Source of the DNA: Streptomyces sp. 2131.1
GTDB lineage: Bacteria > Actinomycetota > Actinomycetes > Streptomycetales > Streptomycetaceae
Reading direction: 5' to 3'
NCBI RefSeq assembly: GCF_900105515.1
Contig: NZ_FNSY01000001.1
Span: 2,666,001-2,730,000, forward strand
DNA length: 64,000 bases
Of the stretch, positions 28,134 to 36,868 are shown piece by piece (within the stretch, counting starts at the first letter, position 1; each line of letters starts with the position of its first letter). Below the pieces are notes generated by a model. It was not told the origin of the DNA, did no database searches, and saw only the letters and a list, made by a program, of their open reading frames with translations. The translations under genes were made by a program, and so were the position numbers.

Positions 28134-29555
28134 ATGACGCAGAGCACGTCCGACGCCACCGCCGCCTCCCCGCTCCCCTCGCCGAAGGAGCGGCGCAGGC
28201 TGCGGGAGGCGAAGTCGCTGACGGAGGAGCAGGTGGCGGCGGCCGTGGGCGTGACCCGGGCAACGGTACGGGCCTGGGAAACCGGCCGTACCAGCCCGCG
28301 CGGCCGCAAGCGCGAGGCGTACGCCCGCCTGCTCACCGATACGGGTGCGGTGTCCGGCACCGCTCCCGCCGAGCCGTCGGCGCCCCCTCCACCCGCCCCC
28401 GTCGAGCCCAGCGGGAGCGATGCCATGGCCGCCATGGAGCCCGGCGAGGCGGTGGAGCCCGGCGGAGCGGTTGAGCCCGGCGAGGCGGTTGAGCCCGGCG
28501 ACGCCGGTGAACCGGAGGCGGGCGCCGAGGCCGTCGCGCCGCTTGCGCCGGTAGGGCCGGGGGCCGGCGTGCCCGCCGTGGCGGTGGCGGTGGCGGTGGC
28601 GGACGGGGCCAGTGCGCCGCAGGCCGTCGCGCCGGTTGCGCCGACTGCGCCGGAGGCCGGCGTGCCCGAGGCCCCACCGGCCGCACCGGACGACGCGGCC
28701 GACACCGCCGACACCGCTGACACCGCCGAAGGCGGCCTCTCGCCGGCGCAGGCGTTCGACGCGCTGTACCAGCACGCCGCCTCCGCCCTCTTCCGGCAGA
28801 CCTACCTGCTCACCGGGCGGCACACCCTCTCCCGCACGGCCGTGGCCAAGGCGTTCGAGCTGGCCTGGGAGCGGTGGCCGGAGGTGGCGGTGGACCGGGA
28901 CCCGGTGGGGTGGGTGCGGGCCGCCGCGTACGAGTACGCGATGTCCCCGTGGCGCCGGCTGAACCGGGAGCACCGCCGCCCCGACCCGCCGCCCGAGGCC
29001 CCCGACTCGCGTGCGCTGCTCGACGCGCTGCTCGCCCTGCCCCCCTCGTACCGCCGCACACTGGTGCTGCACGACGGTGTCGGGCTCGGGCTGCCGGACA
29101 CCGCGGCGGAGACCGAGGCGAGCACGCGCGCCGCGGCCGGGCGGCTGGTGACCGCGCGGGCGGCCGTCGCCGAGCGGCTGCCCGAGGTCGCCGGAACCAC
29201 GTCCCCGGACGCGCAGTCCGCACTGATCCACGAGCACCTGGGCACGCTCGCCCGCAGCAGGCCCGCCGCCTCGCTCCCCGTACCGGAGCTGATCCGGACC
29301 GGCAGCGAACGCAAGGCGCAGCTCTGGGCCAGGACGGCCATCGCGTTCACCGTGCTGATCGTCGGGCTGACGCTGATCACCCTGGCGACGGCCCCGCGGA
29401 AGTACGAGACGCCCCCGTCGCCCGCCCAGAAGGTCGGCGGGGTGCCACCGGTCGGCGGTCCGCAGAAGCTGACGCCGCAGGACGTGAAGCTCCGCAAGCA
29501 GCTGGGCGACGAGCTGTTCAACGGCCCCGCCCGGCTGGTCCCCGAGACCGGCTGA
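28134..29555 (+). CDS. HTH (XRE) - sigma-like - transmembrane protein
   Basis: A 473-residue protein with an unusual domain order. Residues 15-65 form an XRE-type helix-turn-helix (RRLREAKSLTEEQVAAAVGV, TRATVRAWETGR). Residues 80-200 are an Ala/Pro/Glu-rich linker containing DNA repeats, including a GGTGGC run. Residues 205-285 resemble ECF sigma region 2 (FDALYQHAASALFRQTYLL, VGWVRAAAYEYAMSPWRRLN). Residues 295-350 resemble a degenerate region 4 (LLALPPSYRRTLVLHDGVGL). A single membrane helix follows near residue 410 (TAIAFTVLIVGLTLITLA), then a short outer tail. It could be a membrane-tethered regulator. ATG 28134 was chosen; in-frame starts up to 24 bases upstream are possible. Confidence 0.8.
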   Translation: MTQSTSDATAASPLPSPKERRRLREAKSLTEEQVAAAVGVTRATVRAWETGRTSPRGRKREAYARLLTDTGAVSGTAPAEPSAPPPPAPVEPSGSDAMAAMEPGEAVEPGGAVEPGEAVEPGDAGEPEAGAEAVAPLAPVGPGAGVPAVAVAVAVADGASAPQAVAPVAPTAPEAGVPEAPPAAPDDAADTADTADTAEGGLSPAQAFDALYQHAASALFRQTYLLTGRHTLSRTAVAKAFELAWERWPEVAVDRDPVGWVRAAAYEYAMSPWRRLNREHRRPDPPPEAPDSRALLDALLALPPSYRRTLVLHDGVGLGLPDTAAETEASTRAAAGRLVTARAAVAERLPEVAGTTSPDAQSALIHEHLGTLARSRPAASLPVPELIRTGSERKAQLWARTAIAFTVLIVGLTLITLATAPRKYETPPSPAQKVGGVPPVGGPQKLTPQDVKLRKQLGDELFNGPARLVPETG

Positions 29556-29571
29556 ACCGGCCCGGCACACA

Positions 29572-29614
29572 ACGACGCGGGCCCGCCCCCGGTGAGGGGA
29601 CGGGCCCGCGTCGT
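29572..29614. terminator. Bidirectional terminator between the HTH gene and sucD
   Basis: A perfect 14-bp stem (ACGACGCGGGCCCG and its complement) with a 15-base loop lies between converging genes. Confidence 0.85.
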
Positions 29615-29654
29615 GCGTACGGTGACACCCTGCCGGGCGAGCGCGGCGGCGGTG

Positions 29655-30539
29655 TCAGGCGCCGAGGATCTCGCGCGCCAGCTTGGCGGTCTCGGTCGGC
29701 GTCTTGCCGACCTTCACGCCGGCGGCCTCAAGGGCCTCCTTCTTGGCGGCGGCCGTACCGGAGGAGCCGGAGACGATGGCGCCCGCGTGGCCCATGGTCT
29801 TGCCCTCGGGGGCGGTGAAGCCCGCGACGTAACCGACGACCGGCTTGGTGACGTTCTTCGCGATGAAGTCCGCCGCACGCTCCTCGGCGTCGCCGCCGAT
29901 CTCGCCGATCATGACGATCAGGTCGGTCTCGGGGTCCGCCTCGAACGCCGCGAGGGCGTCGATGTGCGTCGTACCGATGACCGGGTCGCCACCGATGCCG
30001 ACGGCGGACGAGAAGCCGATGTCACGGAGCTCGTACATCATCTGGTAGGTCAGCGTGCCGGACTTGGACACGAGACCGATGCGGCCGGGCTTGGTGATGT
30101 CGCCCGGGATGATGCCGGCGTTGGACTGGCCGGGGGTGATCAGGCCGGGGCAGTTCGGACCGATGATCCGGGTCTTGTTGCCCTTCGAGCCGGCGTACGC
30201 CCAGAAGGCGGCCGAGTCGTGGACGGCGATGCCCTCGGTGATCACGACGGCGAGCGGGATCTCGGCGTCGATCGCCTCGACGACGGCGGCCTTCGCGAAG
30301 GCCGGCGGCACGAAGAGGACGGACACGTCGGCGCCGGTCTTCTCCATCGCCTCGGCGACGGAGCCGAACACGGGCACCTCGGTGCCGTCGAAGTCGACGG
30401 TCGTGCCGGCCTTGCGCGGGTTCACGCCGCCGACGATGTTGGTGCCGTCGCCGAGCATGAGCTTGGTGTGCTTCATGCCCGTGGCGCCGGTCATCCCCTG
30501 GACGATGACCTTGCTGTCCTTGGTGAGGAAGATAGCCAT
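29655..30539 (-). CDS. sucD: Succinyl-CoA ligase, alpha subunit
   Basis: TCA-cycle enzyme subunit carrying the phosphohistidine; with SucC it converts succinyl-CoA to succinate with formation of ATP or GTP. The 294-residue protein shows the CoA-binding [16 protein letters not shown] segment, [14 protein letters not shown], and the phospho-His loop [18 protein letters not shown] near residue 250. It lies 21 bp behind sucC in the same operon and ends at a strong shared hairpin. Confidence 0.98.
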   Translation of the reverse strand: MAIFLTKDSKVIVQGMTGATGMKHTKLMLGDGTNIVGGVNPRKAGTTVDFDGTEVPVFGSVAEAMEKTGADVSVLFVPPAFAKAAVVEAIDAEIPLAVVITEGIAVHDSAAFWAYAGSKGNKTRIIGPNCPGLITPGQSNAGIIPGDITKPGRIGLVSKSGTLTYQMMYELRDIGFSSAVGIGGDPVIGTTHIDALAAFEADPETDLIVMIGEIGGDAEERAADFIAKNVTKPVVGYVAGFTAPEGKTMGHAGAIVSGSSGTAAAKKEALEAAGVKVGKTPTETAKLAREILGA

Positions 30540-30560
30540 GGTGGTCTGAGTCCCTCTTCC

Positions 30561-31742
30561 TTACTTCGCAGCCGCGGCGAGCTCGGCGGCCTTGTCGGCC
30601 GCGCCGTCCATGGTGTCCACGCGCTGGACCAGCGGGTGGTTGGCGTCGGAGAGGATCTTGCGACCCAGCTCCGCGTTGTTGCCGTCGAGACGCACGACGA
30701 GCGGCTTGGTGACGTCCTCGCCCTTCGTCTTGAGCAGCTCCAGGGCCTGGACGATGCCGTTGGCGACCTCGTCGCAGGCGGTGATGCCGCCGAAGACGTT
30801 GACGAACACGGACTTGACGTCCGGGTCGCCGAGGATGATCTCCAGGCCGTTCGCCATGACCTCGGCGGAGGCGCCGCCACCGATGTCGAGGAAGTTGGCG
30901 GGCTTCACGTTGCCGTGCTTCTCACCGGCGTACGCGACGACGTCCAGGGTCGACATGACCAGACCGGCGCCGTTGCCGATGATGCCGACCTCGCCGTCCA
31001 GCTTGACGTAGTTGAGGTTCTTGGCCTTGGCGGCGGCCTCGAGCGGGTTGGCCGCGGCCTTGTCCTCGAGGGCCTCGTGCTCCGGCTGGCGGAAGTCGGC
31101 GTTCTCGTCGAGCGAGACCTTGCCGTCCAGGGCCAGGATGCGGCCGTCCTTGGTCTTCACCAGCGGGTTGACCTCGACGAGGAGCGCGTCCTCGGCGACG
31201 AAGGTCTCCCACAGGGTGACCAGAGCCTCGGCGACACCCTCGGCCACGTCGGCCGGGAACTTCGCCTGGGCCACGATCTCGCGGGCCTTGGCGATGTCGA
31301 CACCGTCGACGGCGTTGACCGGGACCTTGGCGAGGGCCTCGGGGGTCTTCTCCGCGACCTCCTCGATGTCCATGCCACCCTGCACCGAGGCCATCGCCAG
31401 GAAGGTGCGGTTGGTGCGGTCCAGGAGGTACGAGACGTAGTACTCGGCCTCGATCTCCGGCGACAGCTCGGCGATCATCACCTTGTGGACCGTGTGGCCC
31501 TTGATGTCCATGCCGAGGATGTCGGTCGCGCGGGCGACCGCCTCGTCGGCGTTCGCCGCCAGCTTCACGCCGCCGGCCTTGCCGCGGCCGCCGACCTTCA
31601 CCTGCGCCTTGACGACCGACTTGCCGCCCAGCCGCTCGGTCGCCTCGCGGGCTGCCTCAGGCGTGTCGATGACTTCACCGGCCAGCACCGGTACACCGTG
31701 CTTGGCGAAGAGGTCCCTCGCCTGGTACTCGAACAGGTCCAC
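30561..31742 (-). CDS. sucC: Succinyl-CoA ligase, beta subunit
   Basis: ATP-grasp subunit that binds nucleotide and succinate, 393 residues. Motifs: [19 protein letters not shown] at the N-terminus, [18 protein letters not shown] for nucleotide binding, VEVNPLV with metal-binding residues, and [17 protein letters not shown] with [15 protein letters not shown] near the C-terminus. The GTG start at 31742 is fixed by this N-terminus. First gene of sucCD; the promoter must lie within 31743-31967, where I find no clear operator. Confidence 0.98.
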   Translation of the reverse strand: MDLFEYQARDLFAKHGVPVLAGEVIDTPEAAREATERLGGKSVVKAQVKVGGRGKAGGVKLAANADEAVARATDILGMDIKGHTVHKVMIAELSPEIEAEYYVSYLLDRTNRTFLAMASVQGGMDIEEVAEKTPEALAKVPVNAVDGVDIAKAREIVAQAKFPADVAEGVAEALVTLWETFVAEDALLVEVNPLVKTKDGRILALDGKVSLDENADFRQPEHEALEDKAAANPLEAAAKAKNLNYVKLDGEVGIIGNGAGLVMSTLDVVAYAGEKHGNVKPANFLDIGGGASAEVMANGLEIILGDPDVKSVFVNVFGGITACDEVANGIVQALELLKTKGEDVTKPLVVRLDGNNAELGRKILSDANHPLVQRVDTMDGAADKAAELAAAAK

Positions 31743-31967
31743 GCGCGTCCGTCCCTTATCAATGGTCTCGCGGTTGGTTTTCTGCGTGGGCGTGCCGCGA
31801 GGGGCAACGTGACTGCGGTGTCACTAGGAAGGCGCACACGGTGACCGAATACGCGGCATGTCCATCTCGCAGGTTATCCCCGAGGCCGGTGTGACCCTAA
31901 ATCGCAGATCACACCTGGGCGGTGATTACGGTCACAGAATCGCCGGTGGTGGGGCCGTGGGCGCCGG

Positions 31968-33197
31968 TCAGGAGGGCTCCTTGTCGGGTATCGGCAGGGG
32001 CCGCTTCTCGATCGCGGCGGCCATCACGTCGGGGAAGAGGTCCGGCGTGCAGGCGAAGGCCGGAGCGCCCAGGGCGGACAGGGCGGCCGCGTGGTCGCGG
32101 TCGTAGGCGGGGGCGCCCTCGTCGGAGAGGGCGAGCAGCGTCACGAACTGCACGCCCGACGCCTTCATGGCCGCGACCCGCTTCAGCATCTCGTTGCGGA
32201 TGCCGCCCTCGTACAGGTCGCTGATGAGCACGACGACGGTGTCGGCCGGCCGGGTGATCCGGGACTGGCAGTAGGCGAGGGCGCGGTTGATGTCGGTGCC
32301 GCCGCCGAGCTGGGTGCCGAACAGGACGTCGACCGGGTCGTCGAGCTGGTCGGTGAGGTCGACGACGGCCGTGTCGAAGACGACGAGCCGGGTGTTCAGG
32401 GCGCGCATCGAGGCGAGCACGGCGCCGAAGACGGACGCGTAGACCACGGACGCGGCCATCGAGCCGGACTGGTCGATGCAGAGGATGACCTCCTTCTTCA
32501 CTGACTGCGCGGCCCGCCCGTAGCCGATGAGCCGTTCGGGGACGACCGTGCCGGCGCCGTCCTGGCCGGGCAGCTCCAGGTAGTTCTTGAGGTTGGCCCG
32601 GATGGTGCGGTCCCAGTCGATGTCGTGGTGGCGGGGACGGGTGACCTTCGCGGACCGGTCGAGCGCGCCGGTGAGCGTGGCCCGGGTGCGGGTGGTGAGC
32701 CGCTTCTCCAGCTGCTCGACGACCTTGCGGACGACGGCCCGGGCGGTCTCCTTCGTCGTCTCGGGCATGGCCTTGTTGAGGGAGAGCAGCGTGCCGACAA
32801 GGTGTACGTCCGCCTCGACGGCCTCCAGCATCTCCGGTTCGAGCAGGAGCGCGGAGAGACCGAGGCGGTCGATGGCGTCTCGCTGCATGACCTGGACGAC
32901 GGAGCTGGGGAAGTACGTCCGGATGTCACCGAGCCAGCGCGCCACGGAGGGCGCGGAGGCGCCGAGCCCGGCGGAGCGCCCGCCGCCGCTCCGGCCGCCC
33001 GGGCGGCCGCCGTTCTCGTAGAGGGCGGTGAGCGCCTGGTCCATCGCGGCGTCGCGGCCGGTGAGCTTCCGGCCGGTGCTCGCCTCGCTGTCGGCGCCCA
33101 GCACCATGCGCCAGCGGCGCAGCCGCTCGTCCTGGGCGGCGTCGGTGCGGCCCGGGCCGGCGGCGCGGGAGGCCGTGGTGTCCGTGGTCGTCATCAT
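31968..33197 (-). CDS. VWA (von Willebrand A) domain protein of the MoxR-DUF5682 operon
   Basis: A 409-residue cytoplasmic protein. Residues 1-200 are helical and charged. Residues 215-390 form a VWA domain with an intact MIDAS site: LCIDQSGSMAAS (Asp-x-Ser-x-Ser), GGGTDINRAL (Thr) and LISDLYEGG (Asp). VWA proteins paired with MoxR ATPases usually act as metal-dependent adaptors bringing substrates to the ATPase. Its ATG overlaps the stop of the DUF5682 gene by four bases (ATGA), so the two are translationally coupled. No signal peptide or membrane helix is present. It is the last gene of the leftward arm of the divergent five-gene locus. Confidence 0.93.
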   Translation of the reverse strand: MMTTTDTTASRAAGPGRTDAAQDERLRRWRMVLGADSEASTGRKLTGRDAAMDQALTALYENGGRPGGRSGGGRSAGLGASAPSVARWLGDIRTYFPSSVVQVMQRDAIDRLGLSALLLEPEMLEAVEADVHLVGTLLSLNKAMPETTKETARAVVRKVVEQLEKRLTTRTRATLTGALDRSAKVTRPRHHDIDWDRTIRANLKNYLELPGQDGAGTVVPERLIGYGRAAQSVKKEVILCIDQSGSMAASVVYASVFGAVLASMRALNTRLVVFDTAVVDLTDQLDDPVDVLFGTQLGGGTDINRALAYCQSRITRPADTVVVLISDLYEGGIRNEMLKRVAAMKASGVQFVTLLALSDEGAPAYDRDHAAALSALGAPAFACTPDLFPDVMAAAIEKRPLPIPDKEPS

Positions 33198-35632
33198 GCC
33201 GTTTCCCCCAGTGGCGTGTCGTCGTGGTGGGCGGGGGCCGTGGCCGGGGGCCGTCCGCCGTGGGCGCCGGGCGCCGTGGTCGCGGGGTGCGCGGGCGTGC
33301 CCGGGACGGTCGTCGCGGGGCGCTCGTCCAGGCCGAGGACGAGGCGGAGGACCGGGAGGACCGCGTCGGCGCGGGCCGTGTCCAGGACCGGTCCGAAGCC
33401 CGGGGCCGTCGCGCCCGCGCCCGCCGGGGTGCCGGCCCCCGGGGCCCCGGCGGGGACCGGGCCGCGCCGGACGAGGTCGCCCAGGGTGCGCCGGACGCCC
33501 GCTTCGTACGCGGAGAATGTGCGCCGCAGCAGGGGCAGCACGTCGGTGAACGTGTCGGTGGGGACGCCGGTGAGCCAGGCGTCGACCAGGGCGAGCAGCC
33601 GTTCGTCGTGGACGAGGAGCATGCCGCCGCCCGCCGCCCCGCCGACGAAGCCCTCGATCCAGGCGGCGGCGTCGGCGGGCGGGGTGCCCGGGGAGAGGGC
33701 GAGGCCCATCAGCCGGGCGGCGGCGTCCTGGTCGAGGTGGCCGTCGTCCAGGAGCAGCCGGGCGGCCCGGCCCCGGATGACTCCGGCGACCGTGTCCCGG
33801 ACGGTGAGCTTGTGCAGCACCGCGCGCCACCGCTCGCGCAGCCCGTCCGCGCTCGAAGGGACGGCTCCGGCGAGCAGCCCGATGGCGGTGTGGACGCCGT
33901 CCACCTGGCGGCGAAGCGCCTCGGCCCCTTCGGCGTCGAGGCCGGTGCAGGCCGGCGGCAGGCCGACGCAGATGCGTTCCGCGAGGCCGGCGGCGACCTC
34001 GCCGAGCGCGGTGGTGTCCGTGGCGCGGACGTCCCCGTAGCGCAGGGTGCGGGCGAGGGCGGGCAGGGCGTCGGCGAGGTGGCCGACGTCGGAGTCGAGC
34101 GCGGCGCGGTCGGCGAGGGCCCGCATCACGACCGGCAGGGCGTCGGGCAGATCGGCGAGCAGGCAACGCTCGGCCAGCGCGGTCACCTCGGCGAGCGCGG
34201 TCGCGGCCACGGCGTCCGACTCGGCGCGGGCGGTGGCGGCGGCGAGCACGGTGGTCCCCCAGACGCCCGCTTCCGCGACGCGCACGTACAGCTCGGGCTC
34301 CCAGCGCAGCCGCCAGCTCTCCCGGAACGTGCCGGTGCTCCCCCGGCCCGCGGCCGGTTCGCCCCAGCCGATTCCGAGGACGCGCAGCCGATGCAGCAGG
34401 CGACTGCGGGAGGCGTCGGTGTCCTTGCGCAGGTCGAGCTCGATCTCCCGCTCGTCGGCCTCCGGCTTGAGCCGCAGGGTGCGCTGCTGCCGGGTGAGGT
34501 CGCGCTGGAGCGGGACGGCGGGCGCGGTGTCGGGGACCTCGCCCAGCGTGGTGCCGACGACGAGGCGGTCGTGGACGAGGGCGAGCGGCACGTCGGAGCC
34601 GTCGCACATGACGGCCCGGATCGCGTCGGTCGTCTCGCTCAGCCCGGCGAGCGGCCGGCCGCGCATCGCGGCGAGCGTCGCGGCGAGCCGGACGGCCTCT
34701 ATGACGTGGGCGGACGACACGAACCGGTCCTCGTCGCGCAGGAGTCCGGCGACCTTCGTCATCCAGCGTTCGACCGGGCGGTCCGGGGCGGCGAAGAGGT
34801 GTTCGTACCAGCCGGGCGACTCGATGCCGGCCCCGTATCCGCTGTGCCGGGCGAGCCGTCGGTGGGTCCAGGGCACCCAGGTCAGTTCGGCCTTGACCTT
34901 GGGCAGGCCCTTGAGCAGGGCCCGGTCTGCCGTGAGCGTCGTACGCGTACGCAGGGCGGGGACGTGCCAGGCGCCGCAGACCACGGCGAACTCGTCCCCG
35001 AACTCCTTCGCCGCCGTACGGAGTTGGATGCGCATGTACGCCTCGCGCACCGCGTCCCGGGGGTGGCCGCCGTCCCCGTACGCCTCGCGCAGGGCGGCCA
35101 TCGCCTCGCCGAGGGCGGCGAAGGCGGTGAGCGGTCCGGCCGCCTCTCCGCTGCCGGGCACGCGGTGTTCGACGACGTCCTCCCACCAGCGCTCGGGGTC
35201 GTCGTAGCCCGCGGTCTCCGCGAGCACCCGGATCGGGTCGACGGGGACGAGCCGCTCCTCTGCGGTGTCGTCCGGGTCCGCCTCCGCGTCGGCCTCCATC
35301 GCCAGCGAGTGCGCGGCGGGCAGGTCGATGAAGCGGACGGGCACGTCGCGGGCCAGGGCCCAGCGGATCGCGACCCACTCGGGGGAGAACTCGGCGAACG
35401 GCCAGAACGCCGCACGCCCTGGGTCGTCCACCGCGTGGGCGAGAAGGGCGACCGGGGGCCGCATCTCCTCGTCGGCCGCGAGCGGCAGGAGCGCGTCGCC
35501 CTCGGGCGGGCCCTCGATGAGGACCGCCCGGGGGTTCGCCGCGTCGAGTGCGGCGCGCACGGCGCGGGCCGAGCCGGGGCCGTGGTGCCGCACCCCCAGC
35601 AGCAGCGGCCCCGAAGCGGGGGTGCCGCTCAT
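33194..35632 (-). CDS. DUF5682 family protein, possible TraB/EreA-like hydrolase
   Basis: A large 812-residue cytoplasmic protein. The N-terminal 260 residues hold GVRHHGPGSARAVRAAL, then VLIEGPPEGDALLPL, and later FAVVCGAWHVPALR. This spacing of an early Gly-x-x-His-His, an Ile-Glu-Gly and a late Gly-x-x-His resembles the TraB/EreA/TIKI superfamily of metal-dependent hydrolases; that link is my inference. The remaining 550 residues are helical and Leu/Ala/Arg-rich without a known motif. It overlaps both neighbours by four bases (ATGA), sitting between MoxR and VWA. The named family is uncharacterised as far as I know. Confidence 0.88.
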   Translation of the reverse strand: MSGTPASGPLLLGVRHHGPGSARAVRAALDAANPRAVLIEGPPEGDALLPLAADEEMRPPVALLAHAVDDPGRAAFWPFAEFSPEWVAIRWALARDVPVRFIDLPAAHSLAMEADAEADPDDTAEERLVPVDPIRVLAETAGYDDPERWWEDVVEHRVPGSGEAAGPLTAFAALGEAMAALREAYGDGGHPRDAVREAYMRIQLRTAAKEFGDEFAVVCGAWHVPALRTRTTLTADRALLKGLPKVKAELTWVPWTHRRLARHSGYGAGIESPGWYEHLFAAPDRPVERWMTKVAGLLRDEDRFVSSAHVIEAVRLAATLAAMRGRPLAGLSETTDAIRAVMCDGSDVPLALVHDRLVVGTTLGEVPDTAPAVPLQRDLTRQQRTLRLKPEADEREIELDLRKDTDASRSRLLHRLRVLGIGWGEPAAGRGSTGTFRESWRLRWEPELYVRVAEAGVWGTTVLAAATARAESDAVAATALAEVTALAERCLLADLPDALPVVMRALADRAALDSDVGHLADALPALARTLRYGDVRATDTTALGEVAAGLAERICVGLPPACTGLDAEGAEALRRQVDGVHTAIGLLAGAVPSSADGLRERWRAVLHKLTVRDTVAGVIRGRAARLLLDDGHLDQDAAARLMGLALSPGTPPADAAAWIEGFVGGAAGGGMLLVHDERLLALVDAWLTGVPTDTFTDVLPLLRRTFSAYEAGVRRTLGDLVRRGPVPAGAPGAGTPAGAGATAPGFGPVLDTARADAVLPVLRLVLGLDERPATTVPGTPAHPATTAPGAHGGRPPATAPAHHDDTPLGETA

Positions 35633-36741
35633 GCGGACGCCTCCCGGCAGGCGCGGTAGAAGTCCTTCCAGCCGTCGCGCTCGCGCACCACGGTCTCCAG
35701 GTACTCCTGCCAGATCACCCGGTCCGCCGCCGGGTCACGGACGACCGCGCCGAGGATGCCGGCCGCGACGTCCCCGGGACGCAGCACGCCGTCCCCGAAG
35801 TGGGCGGCGAGCGCCAGGCCGTTGGTGACGACGGAGATGGCCTCGGCGGTGGAGAGCGTCCCCGAGGGGGACTTGAGCTTGGTGCGGCCGTCGGTGGTGA
35901 CGCCGTCGCGCAGTTCGCGGAAGACCGTGACGACACGGCGGATCTCGGCGAGGCCGTCGGGCGCGGGTGGCAGGTCCAGCGAGCGGCCCACCTGGTCGAC
36001 GCGGCGGGAGACGATGTCGACCTCGGCCTCCGGTGTCGCGGGCAGCGGCAGGACGACGGTGTTGAACCGGCGGCGCAGCGCGCTCGACAGCTCGTTGACG
36101 CCCCGGTCCCGGTCGTTGGCGGTGGCGATGACGTTGAACCCGCGCACCGCCTGGACCTCCTGGCCCAGCTCGGGCAGCGGGAGGGTCTTCTCCGACAGGA
36201 TCGTGATCAGCGAGTCCTGCACGTCGGCGGGGATGCGGGTCAGTTCCTCGATGCGGGCGGTCATGCCCTGGGACATGGCGCGCATCAGCGGGCTGGGCAC
36301 CAGCGCGTCGCGGCTGGGCCCGTGGGCGAGCAGCTGCGCGTAGTTCCACCCGTAGCGGACGGCTTCCTCCGGAGTGCCCGCCGTGCCCTGGACGAGCAGC
36401 GTCGAGTCACCGCTGACGGCGGCCGCCAGATGCTCGGAGACCCATGTCTTGGCGGTGCCGGGGACGCCGAGAAGCAGCAGGGCCCGGTCGGTGGCGAGCG
36501 TGGTGACGGCCACCTCGACGAGGCGGCGCGGGCCCACGTACTTGGGCGTGATGACGGTCCCGTCGGGCAGGGTGCCGCCGAGGAGGTACAGGGCGACGGC
36601 CCAGGGCGACAGGCGCCAGCGCTCGGGCCTGGGGCGGTCGTCGGCCGCCGCGAGCGCCTTCAGCTCCTCGGCGAAGGCGTCCTCGGCATGCGGGCGCAGG
36701 GCCTCGCCGGTGCTTGCTTCGGTGGTTTCGGACACGGTCAT
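35629..36741 (-). CDS. MoxR-type AAA+ ATPase
   Basis: A 370-residue ATPase heading the operon with the DUF5682 and VWA genes. Walker A is GVPGTAKTW near residue 95. The segment equivalent to Walker B reads ARIEELTRIPADVQDSL, with Glu-Glu where MoxR proteins normally have Asp-Glu, so ATP hydrolysis may be tuned. Sensor 1 is VIATANDRDRG with its Asn, and ALRRRFNTV supplies arginine-finger residues. MoxR rings act as chaperone-like remodelers with a VWA partner. A GGAGGGGG site precedes ATG 36741. Its promoter is the left arm of the inverted repeat at 36805-36847, a DNA-damage-type motif. Confidence 0.94.
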   Translation of the reverse strand: MTVSETTEASTGEALRPHAEDAFAEELKALAAADDRPRPERWRLSPWAVALYLLGGTLPDGTVITPKYVGPRRLVEVAVTTLATDRALLLLGVPGTAKTWVSEHLAAAVSGDSTLLVQGTAGTPEEAVRYGWNYAQLLAHGPSRDALVPSPLMRAMSQGMTARIEELTRIPADVQDSLITILSEKTLPLPELGQEVQAVRGFNVIATANDRDRGVNELSSALRRRFNTVVLPLPATPEAEVDIVSRRVDQVGRSLDLPPAPDGLAEIRRVVTVFRELRDGVTTDGRTKLKSPSGTLSTAEAISVVTNGLALAAHFGDGVLRPGDVAAGILGAVVRDPAADRVIWQEYLETVVRERDGWKDFYRACREASA

Positions 36742-36790
36742 GGATCCCCCTCCGGATCGGTCGCCAGGTCGGTCGGCCGGATGTGGTTCC

Positions 36791-36813
36791 ACCGTGCACC
36801 ATGGCACTGACAA
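36791..36813 (-). promoter_or_regulatory. PafBC/RecA-NDp-like promoter of the MoxR operon (one mismatch)
   Basis: Read on the minus strand: TTGTCAGTG, eight bases, then CACGGT. This fits the actinobacterial DNA-damage promoter consensus tTGTCRgtg-N8-TAnnnT except that the first T of the -10 is C. The predicted start lies about 43 bases before the MoxR ATG, leaving room for its strong ribosome site. Confidence 0.6.
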
Positions 36814-36847
36814 TCGGTCTTTGCACAGGTCAGGGCGATTGTCAGTG
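36805..36847. repeat. Perfect 12-bp inverted repeat in the divergent promoter region
   Basis: CACTGACAATCG (36805-36816) and CGATTGTCAGTG (36836-36847) are exact complements separated by 19 bases, so centres are 31 bp apart, about three helical turns. Each arm includes the -35-like half of a DNA-damage-type promoter pointing outward. Confidence 0.95.
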
Positions 36848-36861
36848 GGGCCACCTAACGT
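36839..36861 (+). promoter_or_regulatory. PafBC/RecA-NDp promoter of the SWIM-DUF5691 operon (exact match)
   Basis: TTGTCAGTG (36839-36847), eight bases, TAACGT (36856-36861) matches tTGTCRgtg-N8-TAnnnT at every defined position. The start point would fall at about the ATG at 36869, giving a leaderless mRNA. In mycobacteria this motif is the target of PafBC-dependent DNA-damage induction. Confidence 0.75.
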
Positions 36862-36868
36862 CGTTGGC

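Noticed and set aside
33198..35378. An upstream extension of the VWA gene to more than 1100 residues
   Set aside because: The extension is Arg/Pro/Gly-rich shadow sequence over the DUF5682 gene. The ATGA overlap and the normal VWA protein length place the start at 33197.
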